DNA of 46,281 nt from Podaxis mareebaensis (Eukaryota; Basidiomycota; Agaricomycetes; Agaricales; Agaricaceae), in NCBI GenBank assembly GCA_018524725.1, contig JAEUWP010000096.1, positions 1-46,281 on the forward strand. Reading direction: 5' to 3'. This document shows positions 1-8,544 of the stretch, piece after piece; the stretch's first letter is position 1; each line of letters begins with the position of its first letter. The position numbers and the translations under genes are program-made. The notes under the pieces are model-generated. The model did not search any database. It was not told the origin of the DNA and was given only the letters and a program-made list of their open reading frames with translations.

Positions 1-343
1 AAACTCCTTCAAAATAACATTTCAAATGGAGGTAAATAAGGTTGGAAAGACACATATCATCTTTGAAACCAGAAAGATGGAAAGCCAAGATGCAAAGGCT
101 ATCAGGATTGATGTCTGGCATCCTGCTTCGTGCAACAAAAGGCTTGCCAAGTACAACAACAGCTTTATACTTGGAAAATGGCTAATATATTATTAGTAAC
201 AAAAACTTATATGTAGCATAATGACATACCATATAAGCCTTTAGTTTTGTTTCTGGATTGTCTATCCAACACCCTGGGCATAGAAAGTCACCCAGCTCTA
301 CATTTTTGGGAACTTCAGCTAAACAGATATCCCTACACATAGC
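1..343 (-). CDS. Partial spliced minus-strand gene, downstream exons
   Basis: Two exons can be read on the minus strand. The first is open from 343 down to 230 and encodes a segment with LCPGCW. It ends at a GTATGT donor (229-224). A 60-nt intron (229-170) with a CTAAT-like branch site ends in AG. The next exon is open from 169 to the window edge and contains LGKPFVARSRMPDINPD. Both sides of the intron are in phase 0, which supports real splicing. The upstream acceptor is unclear: an in-frame TGA lies at 344-346, and no acceptor gives the phase set by the exon at 1424-1843. I do not recognise the protein. It may belong to the minus-strand element whose LTR lies at 2076-2675, or be a captured gene. 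It continues beyond the left edge. Confidence 0.5.
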
Positions 344-415
344 TCATCCACAACTGCAGATTAACAAAGATCCACCATTGAGACAAATAGAGCACCACTA
401 AATAGATTATTAGTA

Positions 416-1381
416 TGGCGCACCAACGTGGACAAAAATAAAAGCCCCCACGCGAAACATCTTTTGCGCGCGAAAATCAGTTCCTATACTAAATAGATAT
501 ATTTTACTGTAGTTTTGGCTTATCGATGAGTATTATATTCCGCGCGTGAAAAAAATCTGCGCGCGGAAAAAAAGACCGTGCGCGGAAATTGGATTTGTGT
601 GCGCGCAAAAAAGAAAAATGCGCGCGGAAACTAGACTTGCACATGCAGAAAAAAATGTACTGGAAACCAGCTCTGCGTGTAAAATTGAGGGCCCTTGTCA
701 GTACAAATCTTGAAGGTATACATCAATCGTTGTGTTGGGATCTGATATGGATATGTCGGGAATGACGCATTGGATTTCATATTCCCATGACCTTCCCCAG
801 GACAAGACTGCTCGATAATGAGCACGAATATCCGAGCTGCACCCATAGATCAGATGTTCATGCTATTCCACAGCATGAGTAGACACTATACACTCCAAAA
901 TCTATGGGTACAGCTCGGATATTTGTGCTCATTTTCGAGCACAGTCCTGGGGAAGGTCGTGGGAATATGAAGTCCAACGGCATCATTCCTGACATATCCA
1001 TATCAGGATGACAATCCTGACACAACAATTGAGGTATGTCTCCAAGATTTGTACGGACAAGGGCCCTCAATTTTATATGCAGAACCAATTTCTGGTGTTC
1101 TTTTTTCACATGTGCAAATCTAGTTTCCGTGCGCATTCTTCTTTTTTGCGTGCGCAAATTCAATTTCCGCGCGCATTTTTCTTTTTTTTGTGCACACAAA
1201 TTCAATTTCCGCGCAGGAGCTTTTTTTTCGCGCGCGCACCTTCAATTCCCGCACGCAGATTTTTTTCACGCGTGGAATATAATGCCTATCAATAAGCCAA
1301 AACTACAGTAAAATATATCTATTTAGTATAGAAACTGATTTTCGCATGGGGGCTTTTATTTTTGTCCACGTTGGTGCACCA
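416..1381. mobile_element. 966-bp foldback (giant palindrome) element
   Basis: The left end (TGGCGCACCAACGTGG at 416) is matched by the reverse complement of the right end (TGGTGCACCAACGTGG). The similarity continues inward almost to the centre. The arms are about 416-850 and 900-1381, with a spacer of about 50 bp that itself holds a small hairpin (CATGCT...AGCATG). A TA dinucleotide flanks both ends (414-415, 1382-1383), consistent with a Tc1/mariner-type TA duplication, but longer flanks are too AT-rich to be sure. Each arm contains several roughly 40-bp units alternating GCGCGC motifs with A/T runs. No transposase is encoded, and the short ORFs across it are by-products of the palindrome. 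It is probably a non-autonomous foldback element or MITE. Confidence 0.8.
1106..1275. repeat. Tandem ~40-bp units, CGCG plus T-run, in right arm
   Basis: Four imperfect units of about 40 bp each combine a TTCAATTTCCGCGCGCA-like core with a run of T. The mirror image lies in the left arm at about 533-650. Alternating G/C blocks between homopolymer runs are unusual for this window, which is otherwise CpG-poor outside its youngest elements. Confidence 0.6.
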
Positions 1382-1423
1382 TATATTAGTTATCATGAGA
1401 AAGAAAGTATTGAACTGACTTAC

Positions 1424-1843
1424 CTGATTTCCAGAGCTAATAGATGTAGTGTCTGGAGCAAGATCAACATCCATGGGAATATATTGGGCAGAGTCTGAAT
1501 ATATATCTTGGTTGTGATGTCCAAAAAGTTGAATCCACTTTGCTGGGCCACCTAAAGTCTCTCTAATAACAGAAGGAGCCCTAGAACTGGAAGCAGGAGA
1601 GAGAGGAGATCCATCTCTATTCAAGATAACAGGGCTTTGGATAAGTGGAGTAGTTGGTGAATTGGAAGGATTAGGAGGGGATGCAGTGCCTGTGATAGCA
1701 GCAGCCAAGTCGGATACAAAGTCAGACTCCTCGAATACCAGTCCACTTTCAAGAGGCTCTATAGGTCTCCTGATGGCTCCAGGTGTGAAGTGATATTGAG
1801 TAGCATATTGTTGGAGAAGGGTTCGAGTTACTTTAGGAGGCAT
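1424..1843 (-). CDS. First exon of an unrecognised minus-strand gene
   Basis: About 140 codons are open from an ATG at 1843, encoding a protein that starts MPPKVTRTLLQQY. The frame is also open upstream to an ATG at 1921, but that stretch is Thr-rich and reads like leader. The exon ends exactly at a strong donor (CAG|GTAAGT; the intron starts at 1423). The sequence is Ser/Pro-rich in the middle (about residues 45-95), as in disordered Gag-like or regulatory proteins. The intron after it carries the 966-bp palindrome at 416-1381. The exon lies just downstream of an LTR and primer-binding-like site on the same strand, so it could be the gag-like ORF of that element. A spliced host gene is the alternative. 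No domain is recognised. Confidence 0.5.
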
Positions 1844-2059
1844 AGCAGTAGTGATAGTGGTGGTAGTAGTGAAAGATTGACAATGATAAGAGATTGATGG
1901 CATCACAAAATAAGCGCCCAAGAAGAGTAACAGTTGGCTTACATAATCATAGCAAACTCACATAATTTCTGTAACATGTTCAATTGTTAAGAACTGACTC
2001 CGGACGGGGGCGGACGCGCGCGGACACGGGGTTGAGGCCTTGGCTTCAACTTATGTGTT
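1844..2059 (-). other. Presumed leader of minus-strand element H
   Basis: This stretch lies between the primer-binding-like site and the MPPKV ORF on the minus strand. It contains a G-rich block (2002-2036) with GGACGGGGGCGG at 2002-2013. The motif recurs inside the adjacent LTR at 2395-2406. No other feature is seen. Confidence 0.35.
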
Positions 2060-2075
2060 GCGCCCCTCTGATACC
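2060..2075 (-). promoter_or_regulatory. Primer-binding-like site
   Basis: On the minus strand the sequence GGTATCAGAGGGGCGC follows the end of the LTR-like segment. GGTATCAGAG is the common tRNA-complementary primer site of many Ty1/copia-type and some other LTR elements. The match to a tRNA of this organism was not tested. Confidence 0.45.
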
Positions 2076-2675
2076 GTGGTGGCCTCACTTGACCAACTAC
2101 AGACTCGAGTGGACAGAGAACGGATGAAGACAGGACAAGCCCAGACTGAGGGGCGGACTTGTAGCAGACAAGCAGGAGAGAGGAGGAAGATCTAAGTTGA
2201 TATTCTGACTGAGGACTACAAACGGTAGTGATCCTACTTATATACTAGCAGTCAGGATAAAGTCCGGAGAGTAGTAGTTAAGTGAGAAACAATAGTAACT
2301 ACTCAAAGGAGAATACAGGAAACATGTGAACTGATAACCGCGGTGAAGATACTAGAATAGGGAGTCCGTCCGCAAAGCGTCTGGACGTCCGATAGGACGG
2401 GGGCGGAAGTGAAACATCAGATAATGGAAAAACCAGGATAAGCAGATGATAATCAAGGGTAAAGGGAAAAGCCACGGATAAATGGAAAAACATGAGATAA
2501 TCAGATAGAAGATCTGATAAGGGAAATAACGGAAGGAACAGGGATGGAGAAAAGTATTTACAAGGAAAGATATCCGACAGGAACAGAAGAAAGGTTAAAC
2601 TGAATATGATCCACAGAATCCGGGTTGTAACCAAGGCTCCGAGAGTTTAATGGACATGAAGTGAAGTCCGTAACA
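2076..2675 (-). mobile_element. LTR of minus-strand element H
   Basis: Read on the minus strand, the segment starts TGTTACGGACTTCAC at 2675, directly abutting element A coding sequence at 2676. It runs about 600 bp to a primer-binding-like site. The sequence is unlike the coding regions around it. The junction breaks element A in its RNase H region, so the element most simply inserted into A, with its body and other LTR beyond the left edge. An alternative reading is a solo LTR at 1985-2675, because TGTTA at 1985 and TAACA at 2675 form a 5-bp inverted repeat. No 5-bp target duplication is visible in either reading. Confidence 0.5.
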
Positions 2676-4605
2676 AGAGCAAGCCTTCACAGCCTTGAAG
2701 GAGACCTTCCAGAAAGAACCCCTCCTTCGTACACCAGATATGTCCAGACCCTTCATTGTCGAGACCGATGCCTCTGATTATGCCACTGGTGGAGTACTTA
2801 TCCAGAAAGATGACAACAGAAATGAACACCCCTGTGCATTCCAATCAAAGTCATTAACCCCAACAGAGTGAAATTATGCCACTCCCGATAAGGAACTCCT
2901 GGCAATCAAGCAAGCCTTCGATGAATGGCACCATTACCTACATTCCACTCCCTACAAAATCGAAGTTTGATTGGATCATGATAATCTCTGGCACTGGCAA
3001 GATGCCAGAAAACTATCGAAGTGACATGTCTGAACCTGGGTCAAATTGCAGGAATACAAGTTCCACATCAAACACTACCCAGGTAAAGCAATACCAGTCA
3101 CTGATGCACTCTCGAGACGACCAGACCATGAAGTCAACAAGTTGAAAGAGAACATCGACAGAGTCCTCCTCCCAAAGGAGCTCTTTGTCGACACTATCAC
3201 AGCAGACAGTACATCACCTCCATCACCATCACTCCAGACTGCACCACAACTACTGTCCACATCACAACCATTGTTAGATGAAAAACACAAGATCCTTGTG
3301 AGACATCACAATCATCACTCTGCAGGACATCCAGGCATTGACGAAACAATTCGCTGAGTCCGTACAGAAACTGATTGGCCAGGCCTTCAAGACTTCATTT
3401 GAAATTATGTTACAGGCTGCCACACCTGTCAACAATTTAATATTGACAGAAGACCCAATCACCCTTCCCTTCACCCCTTGGAACCATCACCATCATTATG
3501 TCCCTTCACAGATGTGTCCATGGACCTTGTCACAGGTCTACCTGAGACTGCAGAAGGCTATGACACCATATTGTCCATGGTGGACCACGGACTTACAAAG
3601 GGGATACTAGTACTACCGACTACAAAAACAGCAACCTTCAAAGACATAGCCACCCTGCTGACAAAGCACTTCTATCCACGCTATGGAATTCCTGCTTCAA
3701 TCATAGCAGATTGAGATCCACGATGGGCAGGGAAAGCTGCTAAAGCATTTTATTCTGCTCTAGGGATCAATTTACAACTATCCACTGCCTATCACCCCCA
3801 ATCAGATGGAGCAACAGAACATTCACATCAAGAACTTGAAGTATACCTATCGAAGTATTGCTACAAAGACCCCAAGTCATGGGCCAACAAGTTGTCGCAC
3901 TTCGAATACAAGTATAACTCGACCACACATGCTGGAAATGAGAAGACGCCATTCGAGCTCCTCTACAGATACAATCCTCCCCCTATTCCTGAACTCCTCA
4001 TCCGAACCAATGCCCCTGCATCAAATGAATGACTATTTGATATAGATCAATCCCAATGCAATGCTGCAGAAGTCATGAAGGAAAATGCTAAATGAATGAT
4101 CGCCTGAAGAACGCCTCGAACTGAGACATACGAAAAAGGTGACAAAGTTTGGCTAGATGCTAGAAACCTCCCATTGCAGGAACAGAAAGCGAAGATTCAT
4201 CCCAGAAGATATGGGCCCTTTACCATCAAGAAACAAAAAGGACCACTTGCATATGAACTCACCCTGCCTGCCGCATGGAAACTCTACCCCACATTCCATG
4301 TCTCTCTCTTGAAACGATACAAGAAGACTGACCAGAATATCTCCAAACCTGAACCATCCCAACCAGAGTTAATAGACGGAGAAGAAGAATATGAAATTGA
4401 ATCTATTATTAACCACAGAATTCACCGAAGCTGAACTGCCTATCTCGTCCACTGGAAAGGTTATCCAAATTCAGACAACACTTGGGAAGATGAAGAAAAC
4501 TTGACAAAGAACACTTCAAAAATCTTAGTAGAATATAAGAAGAGACATTTCATTCCCCCATTCCAAAAACTCACTGCCTCCAAACTCACTCATGTCAAAT
4601 GCTAG
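2676..4605 (+). pseudogene. pol: Element A pol: RNase H, integrase, chromodomain
   Basis: The pol frame (codons from 2677) starts inside the RT/RNase H connection. The RNase H core aspartate is in IVETDASDYATGG (about 2758-2796), followed by DKELLAI and VTDALSRRPDH. The integrase zinc region has HHNHHSAGHPG. The catalytic core shows MDLVTGLPE, then IIAD.DPRW, then a glutamate in the HSHQELEVYL segment. A chromodomain with LVHWKGYPNSDNTWEDEENL is near 4441-4500; in chromoviruses this domain guides integration to chromatin. At least ten in-frame stops interrupt the frame (for example 2869, 3355, 3712, 4432). All that I read are TGA, as expected from CGA arginine codons. The frame ends at TAG 4603-4605, overlapping the next ORF. 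Non-functional. Confidence 0.85.
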
Positions 4606-6229
4606 CTCCTTCTCTGTCAACGATTATGCTGCCATCGAGCCAGCAATGTCCAGACTGGAAAGCTTCACAGAGCTCCTCCATGGAGACTCTCCGACCAGAG
4701 GATCTGACAGTGACTATGTCACAATGTCTCCCTTGGACCACCTTGAGTTCACTACCATCCAGAGTGAACCATCCCCAATCACTAGTACCAACCCATTCCA
4801 TCAACATACATACCATCATCCAGCATCTACAACACCTACCACTGATCCACTGCATGCCAGTCTTCCAAACCACACAATGACTGTTCCAGAAGATGAAAAC
4901 TATCAGAATTTCCTTCAACAAGCCCTTGCCACCACTCCCCAAAGGAACCCAGATTGTCATTCATTGGGACAACACCATTGAGTGCTGGACCCATGAGCAT
5001 CTGGAAATCTGACCGATATCCCCAGTTCATATAACCCCTTGAGTAATATCTACCAGACTGCTACCTCCCTCGCCCAGGCCACTGGTTATCCAAGTGCAGC
5101 CGACATACTTGCAGACCCAAGAAGCTGGAATCCACCAGCTCCAGAACCAGGAGATGAGTTATGGTTTAATTTCCGAGATGCAGCCACCAGAGCAACACGA
5201 CCCCTCTACAATGTTGCTTCACAGTATCGAACCCAACACCAGGTCCAATACATGAAGAACCTCGTCAGACAGGCGTGTACCTTCCTCACTGCTGCCTCGA
5301 CTGCAGAGACCCCTGCCTTCGTCACCTTGCTCCAACAACAGTATGGAAGCAAGCACACCACGGCACACTCTTCTGCCTCGAACCCCTCCTCCTCCACTCA
5401 CACCCAATGCACAGAGGTGGATCAAGTATCTCAGTCTCAAGAGTCCAGTACAACAGATACTGGAAGCTGAACACAAGTTACATCAGAGAACTATCCCTGG
5501 CAGTACCAATGAGATTGAGGAATCCTTGTTGCTGAGGGAAGAGCCTATTCCCATTGAACACGAACTGACCCCTTCATCCCAGAGACCCTTCAGTCTCGAG
5601 CTAAGGCTTCAGTTGAACAGAAGCCTGACATCACCACCTACCCAAACCTACCAACCCTCGTAAACGTCCTGACCTTGCAAAGAGAGCTGAACCCTCTTTC
5701 CAAATATCCTAACTGGGAACAACATATTTGATGACAAACCCTCCCTCTCACTGTCGTGAAACTCCTTCCTCTCAATCTTCTCAGAGTATACATGCAGGGC
5801 TGTTGGCTTTGTCTAGGAGTAGGGCATATCACTTCTGACTGTCCCAATCACATGTGCTGATTCTGCCAAGGACGAAATCACCATTCATGGCAATGTATTC
5901 AATGTCCTCAGACTCCCGTCATTCCATCTTGCTATCAGTCTCCTGTTAATGGTCCTACATATGAAGAAGCCAAGAAGTGTGTTTGGTTTCTCACCAACGC
6001 TCTGACTCTTGGCCAAAGAGGACAACAGAATATGCTATATGAAGACACCTTCACCCTCATTCCTCGACCTGTCCCTCACAATCGTGGAGCGCTAGAGAAT
6101 ACCACCACCAAGTATACCTTTAACCCCATTACAAAGCAGACTGAAGGACAACATGTCACCACCAACAACATTCCCATCCAGAACCAGTCCAAGCGACGTC
6201 TTGCAGAGGTCGACACCTGTTATAGGTAG
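4592..6229 (+). pseudogene. Element A third ORF, double zinc-knuckle protein
   Basis: The ATG at 4592 lies inside the last codons of pol, in the string ATGTCAAATGCTAG where TAG ends pol, so the two ORFs overlap by 14 nt. The frame runs 545 codons to TAG 6227-6229 with several TGA breaks (for example 4979, 5468). The N-terminal half is Ser/Thr/Pro-rich. A helical segment with MKNLVRQACTFLTAAST lies near residues 220-240. Near residue 403 come two adjacent zinc knuckles: CWLCLGVGHITSDC and a CX2CX4HX4C unit whose second position is a TGA (probably arginine). The C-terminal part contains MLYEDTFTLIPRPVPH. Element B has the same ORF. I do not recognise the family; nucleic-acid binding is inferred from the knuckles. 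The +1 frame is also open across 5343-5663. Confidence 0.65.
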
Positions 6230-6248
6230 ATTGATCTGGAGTTCGATC

Positions 6249-6263
6249 ATACAAAGGGGATGA
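6249..6263 (+). other. Polypurine tract of element A
   Basis: ACAAAGGGGATGA lies immediately before the LTR start (TGTTAC at 6264). The same AAGGGGAT core precedes the 3' LTRs of B and E, as expected for the plus-strand primer of reverse transcription. Confidence 0.7.
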
Positions 6264-6347
6264 TGTTACAATCCTCTTGTTTCCACCGTCATCCATGCCT
6301 CTTTCGCAGTCCTGCCTCATCATTCATTGACCATCTTTCCGTCCTTC

Positions 6348-7619
6348 ATTCAACTCCACCTCTTCAAGCTCGCCAAGTGATGCTCACTCCATTTTCAAAC
6401 CCTCCCCTCTTCCCACCCCCTCAAAATCCTTACATGTGACATTGACCCTCTTGACGCGCGATCTACCAAAACCTGGTCCACAGCACTGGATTTTATATCT
6501 GATGCCCAATTAGTCTTGGACCAGTTCAACTGCCTCCATCCTAACACCAAACCTGGTCAGCACCTCATTGACCACTTCGAGTCCCAAATTCATTTTCACC
6601 AATGCCCCACTCCCATCGATAATAATGTCAAGGCGAGATACATTCAGTCTCTCAATGTAGCTAGAGATGTTTCTTTTTCCTCTCCAGTATCATTAGTTGT
6701 TGCTTCTGATGGTTCTGTTCCCCTCAACCCGTGGCTCTCTGCTACTTCTGCATACTTGGTTTTTGGCTCTTCTGCATCCGATATTCTCTCTTCTTCTGTT
6801 TGCCCCTGTGGGGAAGTACTCTCTTCAGACTCTGAATCATATGCCATCTGACTCGGTCTCTTTTCTGCAATCTCTCTCGCTATATCTAATAGTTGTTCTT
6901 CTATCTCTCTCTTCACAGACTCTATTTCTTCTGCCAAACTTCTCTTTAACTATGGCCCCCACAGTGCTCATAAGGATGCTAAAGCGGTCATTCCTCTCCT
7001 CCAAGAATGGTTGTCCTCCTCCCCCCTCAATAACATCCACTTCTGGTCAGTTCCCTCCTCCGAAAAATGGTCGGTACACTTCCAAGTGCACAACCTTGCC
7101 AAGTCGTGGCACATTCCCAATAACCCACGGTTCCCCATCTGCACTTCTTTGGGTTACATTCGCAATCACTATACCACCAAATGCCTCACCCTCTGGAGGC
7201 AGAAGATGAACGTTCCCAAACATCGAGGCCATAATTGGCTTCCCCTTACCAATTCTGTGGATCAACCCTTGGAGCCCAAATACACCAATGGCAGCACCTG
7301 GCTCTCATCGGGCCTTGGTGCCGATCCAAACCTCTGCGTGTGCTTCACCCGCTGTATTACTGACCACGCGCCTATCGGCGCCTTCAGACAGTGCTTCTTC
7401 CCAGGGCGCTACATCACTTCCTGCCCATGTGGCGAAGAACTCGAGACGTGGGACCACATTATTCATCACTGTCCCCTCTACCACCAGCCATATGGTATCT
7501 GTACAAACATCCATTGGCTCATCTCGTTCCTCCGTGAAAACCTGGCAGCCTTTTCCTTCGCTGACCAGATACAAGGACCAATTACCTTTGAGGACTACAA
7601 CACTCGACGGCTTACTTGA
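6348..7619 (+). pseudogene. LINE G ORF2 C-terminal fragment with RNase H
   Basis: One frame from the 5' truncation to the TGA at 7617-7619. It carries an RNase H-like domain with the SDGSVPLNP start (about 6706), ESYAI and LFTDSISSAK. After that comes the C-terminal half, ending with a CPCGEELETWDH...HHCPLY cysteine-histidine cluster (about 7425-7480). Such a terminal CCHC-type cluster is common in LINE ORF2 proteins. The last 60 or so residues are missing from copy F2, so this fragment defines the family's C terminus. Only two internal stops were noticed (TGA near 6378 and at 6849-6851), both CGA-type. It is a dead fragment. Confidence 0.85.
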
Positions 7620-7957
7620 TGAGAGAGGCTGGCGTTACATGGCGCTCCTGACATTCACTAAGGGGTCTCTTCCTTACATATCCTTCTTTTAATTACACTT
7701 GCCTCTAGCTAGCTCCCTCCTCCCTTCATCTCTTCATCTTCATCTCTCTCTCCCTGTTTGACTAGTTGTACACTATATCTCGTGCTGGTTGTCTCTCAAT
7801 AACTCCCTCACTCCCCTCCCCATTTTCTTTTCTTTTTCTCTCTCTCTGTTTCTCCTGTCTGTAGGTTTCGGCTCTTGGGACTGCTATCACGCACCCATTT
7901 GTAGTAGCTAGTCTATTGCAATAAATGTTGAATTAAAAATAAAATAAAAATAAAAAA
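7620..7957 (+). other. LINE 3' UTR, AATAAA and A-rich tail
   Basis: A pyrimidine-rich 3' untranslated region of about 300 nt with CTCTCTCT stretches. It is followed by AATAAA (about 7920) and an irregular tail of TAAAA/TAAAAA units ending at 7957. No ORF. Confidence 0.75.
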
Positions 7958-8544
7958 ATCTTTCTGTCTTTCGACTCCAAGCATCCACCCTGACTCACCT
8001 TCCATCATGACTTCAGTCTCATCTCGGATCCTCTGAAGTCATGCTATGTTTAGCACTCAGGCTCAGTGATATGTTGTGTAATAACAGCTTGCCTTCTGTA
8101 GATCTCATCTTACCTCAGGCTCAGTCAACTATACTTAGAGCACTGAAGTAACTATGAAGATTCTCCTTCAGGACATGTAGAATAGCAATCGCCTTCGTAT
8201 TTAAATAGCTTGTAAAGTAAGTAGAACTTAGCTTTACAATCATTTGTACATAGTGCGAGAATAGCAAGGACTGTCTTCTGCTTTATCTTCTTGCCGTGTG
8301 AGAGCTCTACCTGCCTCGACAGGATAACTGGCATAACAGCTAAACCTACGGAGTAGCCTGTGACCTTACAAGTCGTATCTCTCCCTAGGCAGTCCCTGCG
8401 AGATTTCCAGCCAGCCTCTAGTTCTCTCTGGAGAACGGATGGGCATTCTGCTTCAGGAACTTAATAGTGCTGGGTTGTCTTAGGACAGTATCTCTCCACA
8501 CTGAGATGACGTGTAGAAACCATCTCTATGTAACACATGGTGCC

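Larger units (their letters stand above)
6348..7957 (+). mobile_element. 5'-truncated LINE copy G
   Basis: About 1.6 kb corresponding to the 3' end of the LINE family at 35313-46137. It starts within the region after the RT (IQLHLFKLAK) and ends in an A-rich tail. A 15-bp target duplication flanks it, and it lies in the LTR of element A. It is the only copy here that shows the true 3' end of the family. Confidence 0.9.
6333..7972. repeat. 15-bp target-site duplication of LINE G
   Basis: ATCTTTCCGTCCTTC (6333-6347) is repeated as ATCTTTCTGTCTTTC (7958-7972) on the other side of the LINE. The two differences are C/T transitions. Together with the A-rich tail this identifies target-primed insertion. 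Confidence 0.85.
2676..8535 (+). mobile_element. Ty3/gypsy chromovirus element A, 5' part missing
   Basis: This is the same family as element B, to which it aligns from the RNase H domain to the 3' LTR end. It holds the pol 3' half, a third ORF, a polypurine tract and a 3' LTR. The 5' part is cut at 2676 by element H. A LINE copy splits the LTR. The right end (TAACA at 8535) abuts the minus-strand element C just past C's last ORF, so A most likely inserted into C. A keeps more CpG than B. Confidence 0.85.
6264..8535 (+). repeat. 3' LTR of element A, split by a LINE
   Basis: The LTR is TGTTAC...GTAACA. The two parts (6264-6347 and 7973-8535) total about 647 bp and align along their length with the 646-bp LTRs of element B. 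The middle is displaced by the LINE copy at 6348-7957. Confidence 0.9.

Noticed and set aside
631..1311. Several ORFs of 70-115 codons on both strands within 631-1311
   Set aside because: They lie in the arms of a palindrome and encode low-complexity Phe/Arg/Lys-rich strings; none resembles a protein.
1985..2675. Solo LTR bounded by TGTTA and TAACA
   Set aside because: Not fully excluded, but a primer-binding-like site lies inside it and there is no target duplication, so an LTR plus leader of a minus-strand element is preferred.
5275..5535. Plus-strand 86-codon ORF in the +2 frame of the third ORF of A
   Set aside because: No motif and not matched by a recognisable protein. The zinc-knuckle frame is the supported one.
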